DNA of 64,000 nt, from assembly GCA_018136815.1 (NCBI GenBank), contig CM030936.1, forward strand, positions 2,153,694 through 2,217,693, given 5' to 3'. Below the pieces are notes generated by a model, which saw only the letters and a program-made list of their open reading frames with translations, was not told the origin of the DNA and searched no databases. A program made the position numbers and the translations under genes. Below, one piece after another: positions 30,152 to 41,337 of this stretch (its first letter is position 1; every line of letters starts with the position of its first letter). Source of the stretch: Isochrysis galbana. Its lineage: Eukaryota > Haptophyta > Isochrysidales > Isochrysidaceae.

Positions 30152-31021
30152 TGGTAATATGGTGCTTGGTTAAGATTTTAAAGCCACTCGCCATGTTGTG
30201 CCACCGCAGCTAAGCAGAGGTCCCCTGGACACCACTAGGCCGCATTCGAGGCAGTCATCTATTACCGCACAATGCTACTCCCACAAGCTAGAAGATAGCC
30301 GCTCACACTTTTACACTGTGTTGCACATGAATCACAATTGCCATCCATAGCCCGGAAACGACCCGGAAAGATCCCAACCCGATAGCCTTACGCATATGAA
30401 AACAAGTCACACACTCGCCTGCATGCCAACCGAAACCTCGCAATCCGAGGATCCGATGACAGGCGCCCGAGAAATGGGCCAGCACAAAAGGAGCTTGGCC
30501 TAATGCCTGCAACGCTTCCACCCCAAGTCGATGTCGAACCCGCAACAGGCTGAGCCGCACAAGCGGTCCATCGCGACGGCGGTGCTGAATCTCAGTGCCA
30601 CACCAGCATCACAGCGCAACGATATGCAGGTGTGAATCAATCGTGGCTTACAAGAATGTGTTTGCATCATGTGTGCGTGAAATGAGGGAAGCGCGTAAAT
30701 TAGGGCTTGTTCACGCATAGCCTTTGCATGCCGAGATCAAGGATGAGCACGATGCAGCCTCAAATAGCGCGGGCTGCTTGACCAATAAGCACTTACGCAA
30801 TGGGGGAGCCAAAACTCAGTAGTAGACGGCAGGCGGGACTGAACGATGGCCGACTGCGTTCCTTGTCTGCAGAATCGGTTGCCCCATGCACCAAGACATG
30901 AGGAGATGAGGTTTCTTGGAAGCCACATGCAATTCCTCCATCAACATCAAGGGGATAGCGCGGTCCGGCCGATGCAGTTCACATTCATGGCGGGCGCTTG
31001 GGTCCGGTCCGTCCACCGCCT
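30152..31021. other. spacer, no gene seen
   Basis: Non-repetitive DNA of ordinary composition with short open frames only. Part of it is the 3' flank of the transporter gene. Confidence 0.5.
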
Positions 31022-32542
31022 TCATTTGCCGCCGGGTTCAGCCACTGGCAAGTACAAGGCACCTAAAAGATGGCGAAACGGATTGACAAGCATGGCGACC
31101 ATGGCCCAACGCGAACGCCTCGCAGACAGCCATCCATGAGCACAGCGCGTGGGCACAGCGCGTGGGCACAGCGCGTGCGAAAGCATGGTATCCAGGCAGC
31201 CTCGCACCCACAGGCGTACAACAGGTGACCCGCATCCCGGCGGAGCACACACCTGGGGGCGGCTTGGGTGTCCAAGCGTAGAGGAAGATCGAGGAAATAA
31301 CAAGCGCAGCGCCACCCCAGAAGACAGTGTTTGGCTGGAAATTGAAGAGCGGGATGGATGCAAGACATGACAAGATGATGGCGACAGCCATCGCAAGGTT
31401 CTTCAAGTTGTTATCCGCGAACCGGATGACCACGGCGACCAGCAGCCCGCCAAATGCGAACATGCAGACCACCATCCATGTCACCGGGCAGAAGCCATGT
31501 AGCCATCCTTGTGATTGCACCTTGGCCCAGTCGCGCTGCCACACGGCAAAGAGCTGGAGCGGAATGGAGAATATGCAAAGCTGCACATTGCGCACCCACA
31601 GTGAGGTCTTGTCACCTACGACGATCCGCCAGATGGGCGCGCGAATGAGGTGTACACTGCGCACACAAAAGGAACTTTTGTCTTTGCACGCTTTCCGCAG
31701 CTCGAAATCCAGCCTCGCCCGACCGGCGTACCTTTCAGGATCTTTTCCAGATATACGGAGGCAAAGCCCGAGCAGATGCTCACACCGAGTGCGGCGAGCA
31801 CGCCCGTCATAACATCACCCTTTGCCAGCTCGCCTCCAGCCCCCTGCTGCGACCATTGTGCTGTCACCACGCCAGCTACGAGCACCATCAGCGCAAGCCA
31901 CTGATTGCATCGCAGGCTCTTGCTGAGAATTATGACGCCAAAGATGGCTGTGGACAGAGTCTTGGTCTGGTAGAGCAGCTGCAGCAATGCCGCGCCAAGG
32001 TGCGATGCGGCGACGAATTGCAAGTTGTTCTGTACAGTATAGCAGAGCGCAGGCACTGACACCTTCATGGTGTCCACTTTGCGTTCCCAGATGTCCGTCT
32101 TCAGCCGCTCAAACATACCAATGGGCCCGCTCTCAATGATCACTAGTGTAGCGGTGCAGAAGATGAGCTTGAGTATCTCGGCGAACAGCACAGCGACAGA
32201 TGTCTGTCAAGTAGGGCGGTAAGGGCTGTGTTTGCGCACAAACTACTGCCGCATAAGGCACCACCACGAGTGCGCTGCCTGCGGGCTGAGGGGGCTGGCG
32301 TAGAGAAGGGAGCTGCGGAGGAGGGAAGGAATTGTGTGCCTCACCACATAGCCCTCGCAATTGCCGCTGGCGACACGCGAATAGCGCAGGAGCAGTACGT
32401 GTGACGAGTTCTGCACGATGACGAGCCCGAGAGAGCCATACTTGAGCAGGCTGGTGTCACTCCATGCCCTGCTGGTCTCCTCGTTGGTCTGCGGCTTTGT
32501 GAGCGGCTGGCTTTCCTCCCTCGCTCGTGGCGAATTCGACAT
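31022..32542 (-). CDS. nucleotide-sugar transporter, SLC35A (UDP-Gal/UDP-GlcNAc/CMP-Sia) type
   Basis: Four-exon model: 32542-32345, 32203-31732, 31615-31253, 31044-31022, giving 351 residues with all introns GT-AG (141, 116 and 208 bp). The start is 'MSNSPRAREESQPL'. Family hallmarks are 'LLKYGSLGLVIVQNSSHVLL', 'VAVLFAEILKLIFC', 'VPALCYTVQNNLQFVAASHL', 'LLQLLYQTKTLSTAIFGVII', 'SGFASVYLEKILKG|DKTSLWVRNVQL' and 'VIRFADNNLKNLAMAVAIIL', spread over about ten membrane segments. Such proteins exchange cytosolic nucleotide sugars for the nucleoside monophosphate across the Golgi membrane. The substrate is not resolvable here. The last exon encodes only 'AEPGGK' and is inferred from a good acceptor and phase. 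Length is normal for SLC35A (about 320-400). Confidence 0.9.
31147..31172 (+). repeat. 'gcgtgggcacagc' tandem triplet inside the transporter intron
   Basis: 'gcgtgggcacagc' occurs twice in tandem and once truncated in the last intron of the transporter gene. It shows no role. Confidence 0.6.
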
Positions 32543-32749
32543 CGGCTCGCTCCACCGGTGTGCGCAGGGGTGGGTGGGGAAAGAGTGGGGATGGGGGTGG
32601 GGGAGAAGGGCGGTGAGGGGAGGCCTGCAGCAGGCAGAGGCGCCGCCGCACGCCGTCGGGCAGCGGGCAGCCACCAGCGCGGCTCCCCCCCCCCCCCCCC
32701 CCCCCCCCGGCATTTCTTCCCCGCTTCTTCCCATATTATTTTTGGGTGT

Positions 32750-33660
32750 TTAACTCTTTGACCCTAGTAGTGCCCTAAAAACCGTTTTTTCTACGTCGGC
32801 ATACGGAAGAACAGGCCATATAGTCCCCATATTTTTGGCTGGATGGCCTGCATATAGGCAGGATAGAACCCCCCTAGCAGCATGACATGAGCACTGAAGG
32901 TTACAATGCTTTTTGAGAGCTGCGAAAATGGCGAACACGCAAAAACAGCCAAAAACAGCGAAAAAAACCCGACTACTCCATAAGACACCGGTGGCACGCG
33001 AAGAAGCACTGCATATGATAGTAAGCGCCCTGCCCACCACGACAGGCTCCACATCTGTACTGACAACGCTTCGGTTTCTCAAGAGCGCACTCAGCATAGC
33101 CACAGATGCCCCTCGCCCCTCTCCCTCTGCGTTTGCACACGTTGCGCTTTCTTCGCAGGCCCACGAGAGCCTCCGACGCTATTCATCTCCGAGAGTGTCA
33201 GCGCCACCATGCCCATATCTACGAGCTCGTGCTCCGCGCGCCGCTAGGAGTGCACAGAGAGAGGGCTCAAAAACTCAGAAGAGTTTGTCATCCCTGCCCT
33301 CATGATACACAGCCCAGCTGGCTTGCGGCTTGCGTCGCCGCAACGGCTTGATGGTGTCGAGTACCTGCGTCGCCCACTGCAGACAAAAAGCAACCTAAGA
33401 ACAAGGAATGGAAAATGATGGCGTCAAAAGGCAGCAGCGAGCGAAGCATGTGGGCAGTATGTGAGTGTGTCTGTGTGAGTGTGAGTGCCCAGGTGCAAGG
33501 GGGGAGGGGGGAGGAGGGGGGAAGGGCCATATACACCTTGGTGCGTTGACGGACATCTCGTGGCGCCATGCCCGCCTTCTGCGCTAGGAAGTTATGAACA
33601 ATGTATCCATTTGTCAATGCGACGTCGATGGCAAATAAAATGCTGCTCGGCGAGCGCCTT
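32750..33660 (-). pseudogene. piggyBac-like transposase remnant
   Basis: The minus-strand frame at about 33,640-33,540 reads 'LFAIDVALTNGYIVHNF', which resembles the 'D-ALxNAYI' segment at the end of the piggyBac DDE domain. At about 33,090-32,975 a Cys-rich segment ('KRCQYRCGACRGGQGAYYHM', 'QCFFACHRC') resembles the C-terminal zinc-binding domain of piggyBac transposases. Between them are a possible intron or UTR (33,537-33,363), 'WATQVLDTIKPLRRRKPQA', and then a change of frame. Catalytic aspartates are not present, so only a 3' part survives. It could instead be a host gene with unusual introns. Family assignment is tentative. Confidence 0.4.
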
Positions 33661-34087
33661 CAAGCGGGGCAGCCGACGGGGATCCCTTTGCGAAAAGCGG
33701 CTCGATATCGACAGCGGCGAACGGGGGAGAAGGAGACGAAGGCGGACTGCGAGTGAAGTCGAAACGAGGGAGCGGCTCGAGCTCGGGATCGAGGGGCGGC
33801 AATGGAATCGAAGTCGGCATCGCCGGCGTGTCGCATCCGCGATCGACCTTTTTGTTTTAGAAGTTGTCTGCGTTTCTATGTCCCCTCCTTGCAGGCTAGT
33901 CACTAGTCACCGTCGCAGGATCCTACATTCGCCCATTCGCCCTTGTTGCCCTCGCCTCCTTTGTCGCCTCCCTTGTCGCCTGCTTGCCCCTCACCTGGCT
34001 TACCTCCTTGCGTGCTGCCTTCGACGACGAGAAAGCGGTGCCGGAATTCGACACCGGAGAGGGAGAAAACCAACGTACAACGTAGCG

Positions 34088-34550
34088 TAAAAAAAACCTT
34101 TTAATATTCTTACCGCACTCGCGGCGAATGGAACCACTACCCACTACATGTAGCACGTAGCATACTCTCTACACCCCCATTCCCCGGCCCTTCTCCCCCC
34201 GCCATCAGGCGGCTCCCCCCGTACACTACTAGGGGGATTAGGGTGGAGGGCTTAGATATGGTCCGGTGGCCCGCGCCCCCCCCCGGTGATCAAAACCAAC
34301 GGAGCGTAGCCGCGAGTTCGAAGGGGGTTACCATCCGGTCCGACGACGGCAGGTCGGTCCGTTGCCTCTTTGGCGAAACCCTTTGCCCCGGCGGCGAATG
34401 ACTGGTCGCACTTAGCGATCAGCACGTCAGCATGCAGGCAAGGGTTAGCGCAAAGGACCGAGTCCCTGACCGCATCGAGGACATAAGTGTTACGGATGCC
34501 CCTCCGTCCTCTCCTACGTTTACTTTCTAAGTCCTGCGAGATCTCCTCTC
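34088..34550 (-). mobile_element. family B LINE-like element, copy 3, with coding end
   Basis: Read on the minus strand, an open frame of about 85 residues runs from about 34,545 to 34,290 ('EEISQDLESKRRRGRRG', 'NTYVLDAVRDSVLCANPCLH', 'LIAKCDQSFAAGAKGFAKEA', 'GPDGNPLRTRGYAPLVLITG'). Next comes the family B tail with 'ggaccatatctaagccc', 'tagtgtacgggggga', 'gcggtaagaatatta' and T8 at 34,088. This shows that the family B tails are the 3' UTR of a protein-coding retroelement. The protein segment is not recognised. Confidence 0.6.
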
Positions 34551-34979
34551 TCCTCTCTCTTCACACGAGGAGAGGCGACGGGCCTCCTCTCTTCTTTCCT
34601 TTTCTTTCCTCTCTTTCTCTCCTGCTCAACCCCCCTTCTTCGCGTATCCCGTTACGTTAGTTATCTACGTGTTACTGTGTTACTGTGAATGTGACAGAAT
34701 GTGCGTGTGATAGTGGTGTGGGAGAATTATAAGAGGAATTTTATCCGGTTCTGTTCTGGAGAGAGCGCGAGCGATGGCGTCGCTCTCCCTCCTCTCGGCC
34801 GCCCTGGTCACCATGATGGTGCCAGGGCGATATGGAGCTGCTGCACGGGAAGGGATGGGTCCTACTGGGCATGGCATTTCCGTAGTATTATGCATAGTAC
34901 TATGCATAGGTCAAGGCTAAAAACCCCGTAGGTATTAGGTACCTACGGGACATCTTAGACCGGGCTACCATTGGGCCAC

Positions 34980-35860
34980 CCCCTGTCAAGGCTGGCCCCA
35001 TCTCCCACTCTCTCACGGCTCACGAAGTTGTATCGCGGTTCGTAGAGCGTCTCGGACTGAGACGCAATCGAGTCCATATGATCCTCGTCTCCCTTGTTGA
35101 CTCCCCTCACCCCCCTTGGGCTGAGGGGGGGCCATGTGAGGTCACCTATGGTGCCTCCCATGCCCCCATTGGGCCACCCCCTCTGTGGGGCCTGACCCCA
35201 CCTTCTATGAGGCAGCCGCTTTGTTCGGGTCGGTAGAGCGAAGGTCGGCGGGGAAGCGCAGCGACTGCAAGCTCTCGAGGCTGGACTTGGCATCGCGCGT
35301 GCCGCCCTTAGTGCGAACGAACGTACGAGCGCGCACCCATTTCGTAAGAGTGCGAGTCGTGTAAATGATGCGGGCATGCCAGGACTCACCAGAGGGGACC
35401 TCGCGTGCCGCCATCACCTGGTATTCGAGTGGGGCACTAGCCGAATCGGAATAGGCTTTGCCGTGACGCCCATAGTGGCGCAGCCACTGCTCAAGAATGT
35501 CCGGTTCATCGGACAGGGCTGGGTCCGCGGGAGGAGCGGCGTGGCGTTTAGCGTGACGTCGACGAGAGATCGGCCTGGCTTAGACTTAGAGGCATGGGGG
35601 CGGAGAGATCGGCGAGAGTTAGAATGTAATCCTTCGGGGGCCATCATAGACGGCCGTCCCTCCCAAGTATTATAGCTTTTGCCTGCGGTGGTATAGTTGC
35701 CACCCTTGGCGTGGCGAGGCTTGCGGCGCGAGTCCGTAGACTCGGATGACCCATCGGACTCCGAGTCGCTGGTCGGCGAAGAGTTAGATGAACGCGGGCT
35801 GGAGACCGGAGACGAAGACGGGCTGGAGACCTGGAGACCGGTATAGGCGATGGCGTGAGT
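34980..35860 (-). pseudogene. fragments of an unidentified retroelement-like ORF
   Basis: Three minus-strand frames follow one another: a Ser-rich part with 'NYTTAGKSYNTWEGRPSMM' (35,866-35,414); 'VMAAREVPSGESWHARIIYT', 'TRTLTKWVRARTFVRTKGG' and 'RFPADLRSTDPNKAAAS' with a stop at 35,205; and downstream 'SIASQSETLYEPRYNFVSRE'. A direct repeat 'gggccaccccctctgt' / 'gggccaccccctgtca' lies downstream (about 34,973 and 35,170). Protein-like composition suggests decayed transposon coding sequence. No domain was recognised. Confidence 0.35.
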
Positions 35861-35935
35861 CAGCACCGTGAGACCGTGAGTGCGTGGTCCTATCTAGCGG
35901 TAGTACATAGCCTGAATCTTCAGATGTTTTTCTCC
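35840..35935 (+). repeat. LINE-like family A, copy 5 (3' tail only)
   Basis: 'gcgatggcgtgagtcagcac', 'cgtgagtgcgtgg' and the end 'agcctgaatcttcagatg' plus T5. Matches the copy at 15.07-15.14 kb. Confidence 0.7.
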
Positions 35936-35965
35936 ACCGCGCTCCACCCGGGACCCGGGGAGGGA

Positions 35966-36067
35966 GGGGGGTTGATGGCTGGCTGCGGTTTGTACCGCAG
36001 GGGGGGGGCCGGCTCGCTCGGGCGCCCCCCCCCTCCCCCCACAAACCGCAGCCAGCAATCAACCCCC
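35966..36067. repeat. foldback: 27-bp inverted repeat with a 47-bp loop
   Basis: GGGGGTTGATGGCTGGCTGC plus GGTTTGT at 35,966-35,993 pairs with its complement at 36,041-36,067 with one mismatch. The loop is G/C-rich. It could be a small MITE or a hairpin-forming terminus. Confidence 0.85.
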
Positions 36068-36079
36068 TTGTAAAGTATT

Positions 36080-36646
36080 CTATCACTGTCCTCGCTCCTC
36101 CTCTCTCTCTCTCTCTCCCCCTCTGTGCTCTCTCAAACCACCATGTCCTCTCTTCGCACTCTCCCTTTCCTCCTCCTGTTCTCTTCCCCTTTCTTCCCCA
36201 GGCTCTCTTTCTCTCTCACATCTCCTCCTTTCCTTCTGTTCTCTTCCCTCCTTCCCTCCCTCCCCCCTCTACTCTCTCTCCACACAAGTTCCACTCGTCA
36301 CTGATGTCTTCAAATGTAGATAGATCTTTTTCACCAAATCTTCTAATTATTGAAAGCCTAAGCCGTCAACGCCACCTCCCCTCCCTGCCTCTCTCTTTCT
36401 CTGCTTTTATTTACAGAAGGGCTTCTTCCTCTTCTCATGTATGAGTACCTCCTCGTCGTCTTCCGCGCTCGCGAGGCCCGACCGCTTGCTTCCGGTTTTC
36501 ATCTTCCCCCCCCTCCGCTATTCTTCACTTTCTGAGGCCAGTTGTCACACCCCTCTTCTTCTTCTCCGGCCTCTCTCTCTCCCTCTTCTCTCCCTCTTCC
36601 CTCCCTCTCTCTCCTCCTCTCTCCCCTCCCTCTCTTCCTCCCACCA

Positions 36647-36691
<45 letters not shown>

Positions 36692-36785
36692 AACAAACAA
36701 ACAAACACACACCTCGCCCCCCCGCCCCCCTCCCCCACTCTCTCTCCCTCCCCTCCCCAGACTGCCCGCCTCAGACCCGCCACGC
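36080..36785 (+). repeat. CT-rich tract with (AC)n and (AAAC)n microsatellites
   Basis: CT-rich sequence is broken by (AC)n at 36,648-36,686 and (AAAC)n at about 36,684-36,706. Then 'ctctctccctcccctccccag' runs up to the F-box/NHL start. The last part is a good polypyrimidine tract and acceptor (AG at 36,769-36,770), so an upstream non-coding or short coding exon is possible. Confidence 0.75.
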
Positions 36786-38832
36786 ATGTGGAACTCAGTC
36801 CGTACCGCAGTTGCCAACCTCATCGGAGGTGGGCAGCTCTCGCACTCCTCGAGCGCAACCATGGGCTCCATCGCAGGCGTAGGGGGCGCGCCGCTTCGAG
36901 AGTCCAACGGGGGCGCCAAGGCAAGCCATGCAAGCCCCGACCTGACCGAGACGTTGGATGCGCCGGACCAGTCAGGCGCGCCAGACCAGTCAGGCGCGCC
37001 GGACCACTCGCGTCCGCGCCTTTCCCATACCGGCGAAGTGGCCTGCGTGTCGGAGGACGGCAGAGCGGGAAGCAGCGCCGGCGAGGTTGAGGTCGTCAAG
37101 GTTCCTCAGTTGGAGATGAGCGCTCGTGAGAAGGTGCTCATGTGCGACTCGGATGAGCTTGAATGTCTATTCCAACGGCTTGGCGTTGACCACTTCCCCG
37201 TCCTTGAGTGCGTCTGCAGCACATGGCGCAAGGCAATTCGGTCGGCCCGGCTGCTGAGCCACCAGTATTGTTTGTACCCAAATGAAGCATACCCCTTGCC
37301 ACGTACACCGGGCGGCATCAAGTCGCCTAGCGCGGTGTGTATCTTACCGAATGGAGAGCTTGTGATCACTGACACTGGTGTGCAGCGCCGCGCCGCCTGC
37401 TCCTATCTGCTTGGCCATGCGACCGTACCTTGCACCTACTGCTGTGTGTCACCCCATGCCTCTCGCGCCCATCTCACGCGTGTGGTGCTGTTGGCATTTC
37501 AGGCAACGATCTGCTGCGGTTTGTCGACCCCAAGACGGGAGTGCCTCGTCTGATCGTCGGCCGGCGCCGCAACTTCTTGTCCTCCAAGTTGCCTGAGGAG
37601 ACGCCGCATGTTGAGGGCGAGCTTGACAACCCAATGGGCGTGGTTTGCGACGCAGCTGGCGAGCACGTCTTCGTCGCGGACACCTTTAAGCACCGATTGT
37701 TGAAGCTGCGCACAACGGACGGTGTCGAAGTCGCTTCTGTGGGCACGCACGGTATTTGGCCCCACAAGATGATCTATCCGCAAGGAGTTGCGGTAGCTAC
37801 TGTACCTGCCGAGCTGTACGGTGGAGGCAAGGCCGGCGAGGCTGTCTTCGTTTGCGATTCCGACAACAATCGGCTGCAGGTGGGTGCTGGCAGATGGGGG
37901 CGGGCGCCCGCATGGCCTGTTGTGCCACCCTGCCTCACTGCTCAGTGCCCATGCGGCCGCAGGTTTTCCGTACCTCCAACCTGGAGTTGCTCTATATCAT
38001 CGGCGGGTCGGGGTCGGGAGTGAACGAGCAGTGGCTTCGCTCGGAGCCCACGATTCTAGGGAGGCCGCGGGCGGTAACTGTGCACCATAGCAACCAGGGC
38101 ACCCGGCTCTTCGTTGCCGAGTAAGTGTGCGGCCGAGTTTGGAAAGCGACAGCATCAACATGTAGCCCTGGGACGGGTGGGGACGGGTCCACCGTGTACT
38201 GCGAGTCGCAGCAATGCGTGAGAAAAGCGCCCGGCCCTCATCGTAGGTACGAGACGAATAGGATCTCTGCGCTAGAGCTGGATGGCAAGAGGCTCTTCAC
38301 CATCGGCGGAAAGAATACGGCACTCGGAAAGTTCCACTCGCCTTTCGGACTCTGCATCTTTGATGGCCGTCTCATCGTCGCAGAGGGCTGCAACGCAGAT
38401 GGCAGACCGGCAGATGAGACCAAGCGCGCTCAATGGTGAGTATAGCTGCCTCAGTGCACTGGAGCGCCGAGTCAGACTGGTGTGCGATCGGCAGGTTTCT
38501 ACGGACATCGTGCCTTTGCCGTGCGGCACGCACCCTTCGGATCAAGCGCGCCACCGCTGCGAATGCGAGATGATGACCCCCAAGCTCTCGTCGGCCCACC
38601 TACCTCATCATGTTTGTACGTGCCGTCATCTTGCAGGCAATTCGACCAGAAGCGCATCCGGGTGCTCTCCCTCGACGAGTCGTCACCATCTCGCATTGTT
38701 TCCCTACAGATGCTTCATCCGAAGGCGCAGAATGTCGAGCCACGTGGGCTTTCTGCCTCGGATAAGCTGCTCTTCATGGCAGATTGCAAGGGCAACACTG
38801 TCCATGTTTTCTCGATTATCGGCACGCGTTAG
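36786..38832 (+). CDS. F-box-like protein with NHL beta-propeller repeats
   Basis: Five exons: 36786-37377, 37503-37879, 37963-38120, 38247-38435, 38637-38832. All introns are GT-AG (125, 83, 126 and 201 bp) and phases agree, giving 503 residues. After a Ser/Gly-rich N-terminus with a triplicated 'APDQSG', an F-box-like helix bundle lies at about 113-155 ('DELECLFQRLGVDHFPVLEC', 'VCSTWRKAIRSARLL'). The rest forms an NHL-type propeller: 'IKSPSAVCILPNGELVITDT', 'LDNPMGVVCDAAGEHVFVAD', 'YPQGVAVATV...VFVCDSDNNRLQ', 'LGRPRAVTVHHSNQGTRLFV', 'FHSPFGLCIFDGRLIVAEG' and 'VEPRGLSASDKLLFMADCKG'. By analogy with F-box and NHL proteins, it is probably an adaptor for ubiquitin ligation of a bound target. 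The target is unknown. Confidence 0.85.
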
Positions 38833-39434
38833 GCCCTCTTACGTGCATGCGCATGTGAGGGCTTCTTACCATCCCTCGAGAGGGCGCTCCCATGCGATGG
38901 TAACGAGCAGAACTCGGACCCGCACTCCCATTCACTCATCGCCTAGGTGGTGCAAGACGATCATCAGCATGAGAGATGTATAAGATGGCAAGATCGGTTG
39001 CTGATGCAAGTGTGTCGTTCGAAGTGATCGGTATGAAATTATCCCTCGCTTCTCACGAGCTCCTGCCTTAGCGCCCGACACACACTTCGCCCAGCATGTC
39101 CGTCTGGCGTCATCAAAACAACGCTAAGCATGGGTGACATCGGCACTCGCTTTGATGGCTCCTAAGATGGCAACTGCGCCGCATTCAAGAGGTCTCTCAT
39201 CTCACCCCGCCGTGCGGCGTTGGTGCAAGGCGGAAATTGGCTACGCCAATACTGACCACTTTCAAGGGGAAGCGTGGGGGCGGGGACGGGGGTGTTGTCC
39301 CTGCCGAACTTTTCGTGTCGACTTGTTTGAGGAAGTCTGTCATTATCACCGTGTGCGGTACACCGCAAAATTTGTGCTAGGAGAGAAAATGCTCACGTGC
39401 CCGGTGCGCCACTGCCACTGCGCGCCGGACAAGT
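38833..39434. other. 3' flank of the F-box/NHL gene, no supported gene
   Basis: An open frame at 39,134-39,436 has a Cys/His-rich end ('CPVRHCHCAPDK') but no family match that I can see, and it runs into a family B tail. I do not call it a gene. Confidence 0.35.
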
Positions 39435-39640
39435 AAAATAAACTTATAATATTCTTACCGCACACGCGCGGCCGTGGACCCACTACCACTACTTTCTTGT
39501 AGCAATTTTTTACGCCCCCATTCCCCGGGCCCTTTCTCCGGCCCCCCTCGCCATCAGGCGACTCCCCTCGTGCATTACTAGGGGGGTGGGGGTAAAGGGC
39601 TTAGATATGGTCCGGTGCCCCCCCCCCCCCCCCGGTGGCA
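39435..39640 (-). repeat. dispersed repeat family B, copy 4
   Basis: Reverse complement reads 'ggaccatatctaagcccttt', 'tagtaatgcacgagggga', 'gtgggtccacggccgcgcgt' and ends 'gcggtaagaatattataagt' plus T. Shares the 'ggtccacggccgc' variant with copy 1. Confidence 0.8.
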
Positions 39641-39977
39641 GGCGACTGGGGGTGGCTCAGGCGCGTGCTTGGCTTGTATTGACTCGTTGACTCGGGGTAT
39701 AGACTCGGGAACTCGGGGGGACTCGCTTGGGAACACGGTGGGGATCGCCGAAGTTGCTACAAAAAGCTCGAGGACACAGAGCCACACAAACTAACCCAAA
39801 CGGGGCGAAAACTAACCACACCTGGACGGACGGCCAGGCGTCGGCACCAGGGCAACTCAGCAACGCGCAGACATGCGACAGAGGGGAGGCCGACACAACG
39901 AGGGCAGATCTCGTTGGGGAGCTAGATGACCGATAGATGAGAGAAGACAACAGACGCTCAATCAGCTGAAGGCCAAA

Positions 39978-40670
39978 GTGGATTGGCTCAAATCTTTGTG
40001 TGACATTCACGATAGGCGGTGGGAGTATTTGCATTCGCCTTTCCACGCTGCTGCTTATGGCTTGGACCCTGAGTTCATGGAGACTGCAGGTGATCTTGAT
40101 GAGGCTACGATGGAGGGGTTGCGTGCCGTTTTTGATAGGTTTGCTCTTCGTGATGCAATTCTTGCCTCTAGTGATCCACAAGTGGCATGGAAGGAGCTCA
40201 CTATTGAGCATGAGTCGGTTGTCCGCCGTGTCGCACAGTTGGAACGAGAATTTTCCATCTTCCAGAATGGGGAGGGGGCCTTCAGCCGGGCGTCAGCACG
40301 TCAGAACGCGCGCGAGATGGAGCCGTCACGCTGGTGGACCATGTACGGACAGCATGTCCCCATGCTAGCCAATGTAGCCCAGCAAGTCCTCGCACAACCA
40401 GCGGCTGCTTCCGCGGCTGAACGCAATTGGTCAGTATACGGCCAAATACACAGCTTAAACCGCGCCAGGATGAGCCATCGGACGGCAGACAAGCTGGTAT
40501 ACTGCCATGAGACGATGCATCTACAGGAACGGATGCAAAGCGCAGGGTGGTCCCCAGATGTGGTCAAGTGGGAGAGTGATGAGGATAGTGATAGTGATGA
40601 TGATGATTGGATTGGTGATGAACGTGAGGGATGTCCTAGTGAGGAAGTTATTGCGAAGCTTATTGCTTGA
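39978..40670 (+). pseudogene. 5'-truncated hAT transposase (C-terminal part)
   Basis: 230 residues matching the C-terminal third of a hAT transposase: 'YLHSPFHAAAYGLDPEFM', 'SRWWTMYGQHVPMLANVAQQ', and 'VLAQPAAASAAERNWSVYG' with the catalytic-type Glu in 'AAERNW', then 'RMSHRTADKLVYCHE' and an acidic tail. The BED finger and both catalytic aspartates are missing, so it is not functional alone. It differs clearly from the transposase at 6.3-8.4 kb, so it belongs to a second hAT family. No terminal repeat pair was found. Confidence 0.8.
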
Positions 40671-40984
40671 ATTTCGAACTTCAATTTGTTTGTTGGCCTT
40701 GGCCGTAGCCTTGATTGTGATTACGTATATGTAAACGTAATGGCATCTGAGATCAAATGTTGTGTTTGATAGCAGATTCTCATACATTATTACACTGTTA
40801 AGAAGAACTGAGAGCCCCCTCCCCCCCCCCCAACCCCCACCCACCCCCACCTCCCACTCCCACCCGCCTCTCCGCCTGCCACCTGCCACTGCCGCAGCCC
40901 CGCGCCCCCGCGCCTGCGGTCGGCCCTGCGCTCGCTCGCTCCGCTCGCTACTCGCGCGCTACGCGCCCTACGGGCGCTCTGTAT

Positions 40985-41080
40985 TTGGCGACCCGTCAAT
41001 ACAGGGGCCTCCAAAATACAGTGAAATACATATGTATTTGGCCTCCGGCCAAATACGGTAAATACGTATGTCCCATCTAG
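40985..41080 (+). repeat. family E terminal repeat, copy 1
   Basis: 'ggccaaatacggtaaatacg', then 'tatgtcccatctag'. Internal direct and inverted 'aaatac/gtattt' units are present. The same end occurs at 53.9 and 54.1 kb. Confidence 0.55.
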
Positions 41081-41237
41081 GGTGGGAAATAGTGGTTAAA
41101 ATGAGTGAGTGACCGGGCTAGAGGTGAGGGAGGGAGAGGGGAGAGGGGAGGGGCGACAGCGACAGCGAGAGGGGCGACGGGCGACGGGGGGGGGGGGGGG
41201 GGACTTGTAACGTGTAACATGGGAGTCCCCCCCCGTC

Positions 41238-41337
41238 NNNNNNNNNNNNNNNNNNNNNNNNNNNNNNNNNNNNNNNNNNNNNNNNNNNNNNNNNNNNNNN
41301 NNNNNNNNNNNNNNNNNNNNNNNNNNNNNNNNNNNNN
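41238..41337. other. assembly gap (100 N)
   Basis: Exactly 100 N, flanked by a 19-G run and 'cccccccgtc', so the gap sits on homopolymer-rich repeat DNA. Reading frames across it are meaningless. The first bases after it could be coding on either strand but are too short to assign. Confidence 0.99.

Noticed and set aside
31022-32542. The neighbouring nucleotide-sugar transporter as part of the isoprenoid fusion pathway
   Set aside because: It is 4 kb upstream beyond another gene and a repeat, and SLC35A proteins are general Golgi housekeeping transporters; there is no evidence of clustering.
39134-39436. 100-residue Cys/His-ended ORF
   Set aside because: Runs into a family B tail and has no recognisable domain, so not called as a gene.
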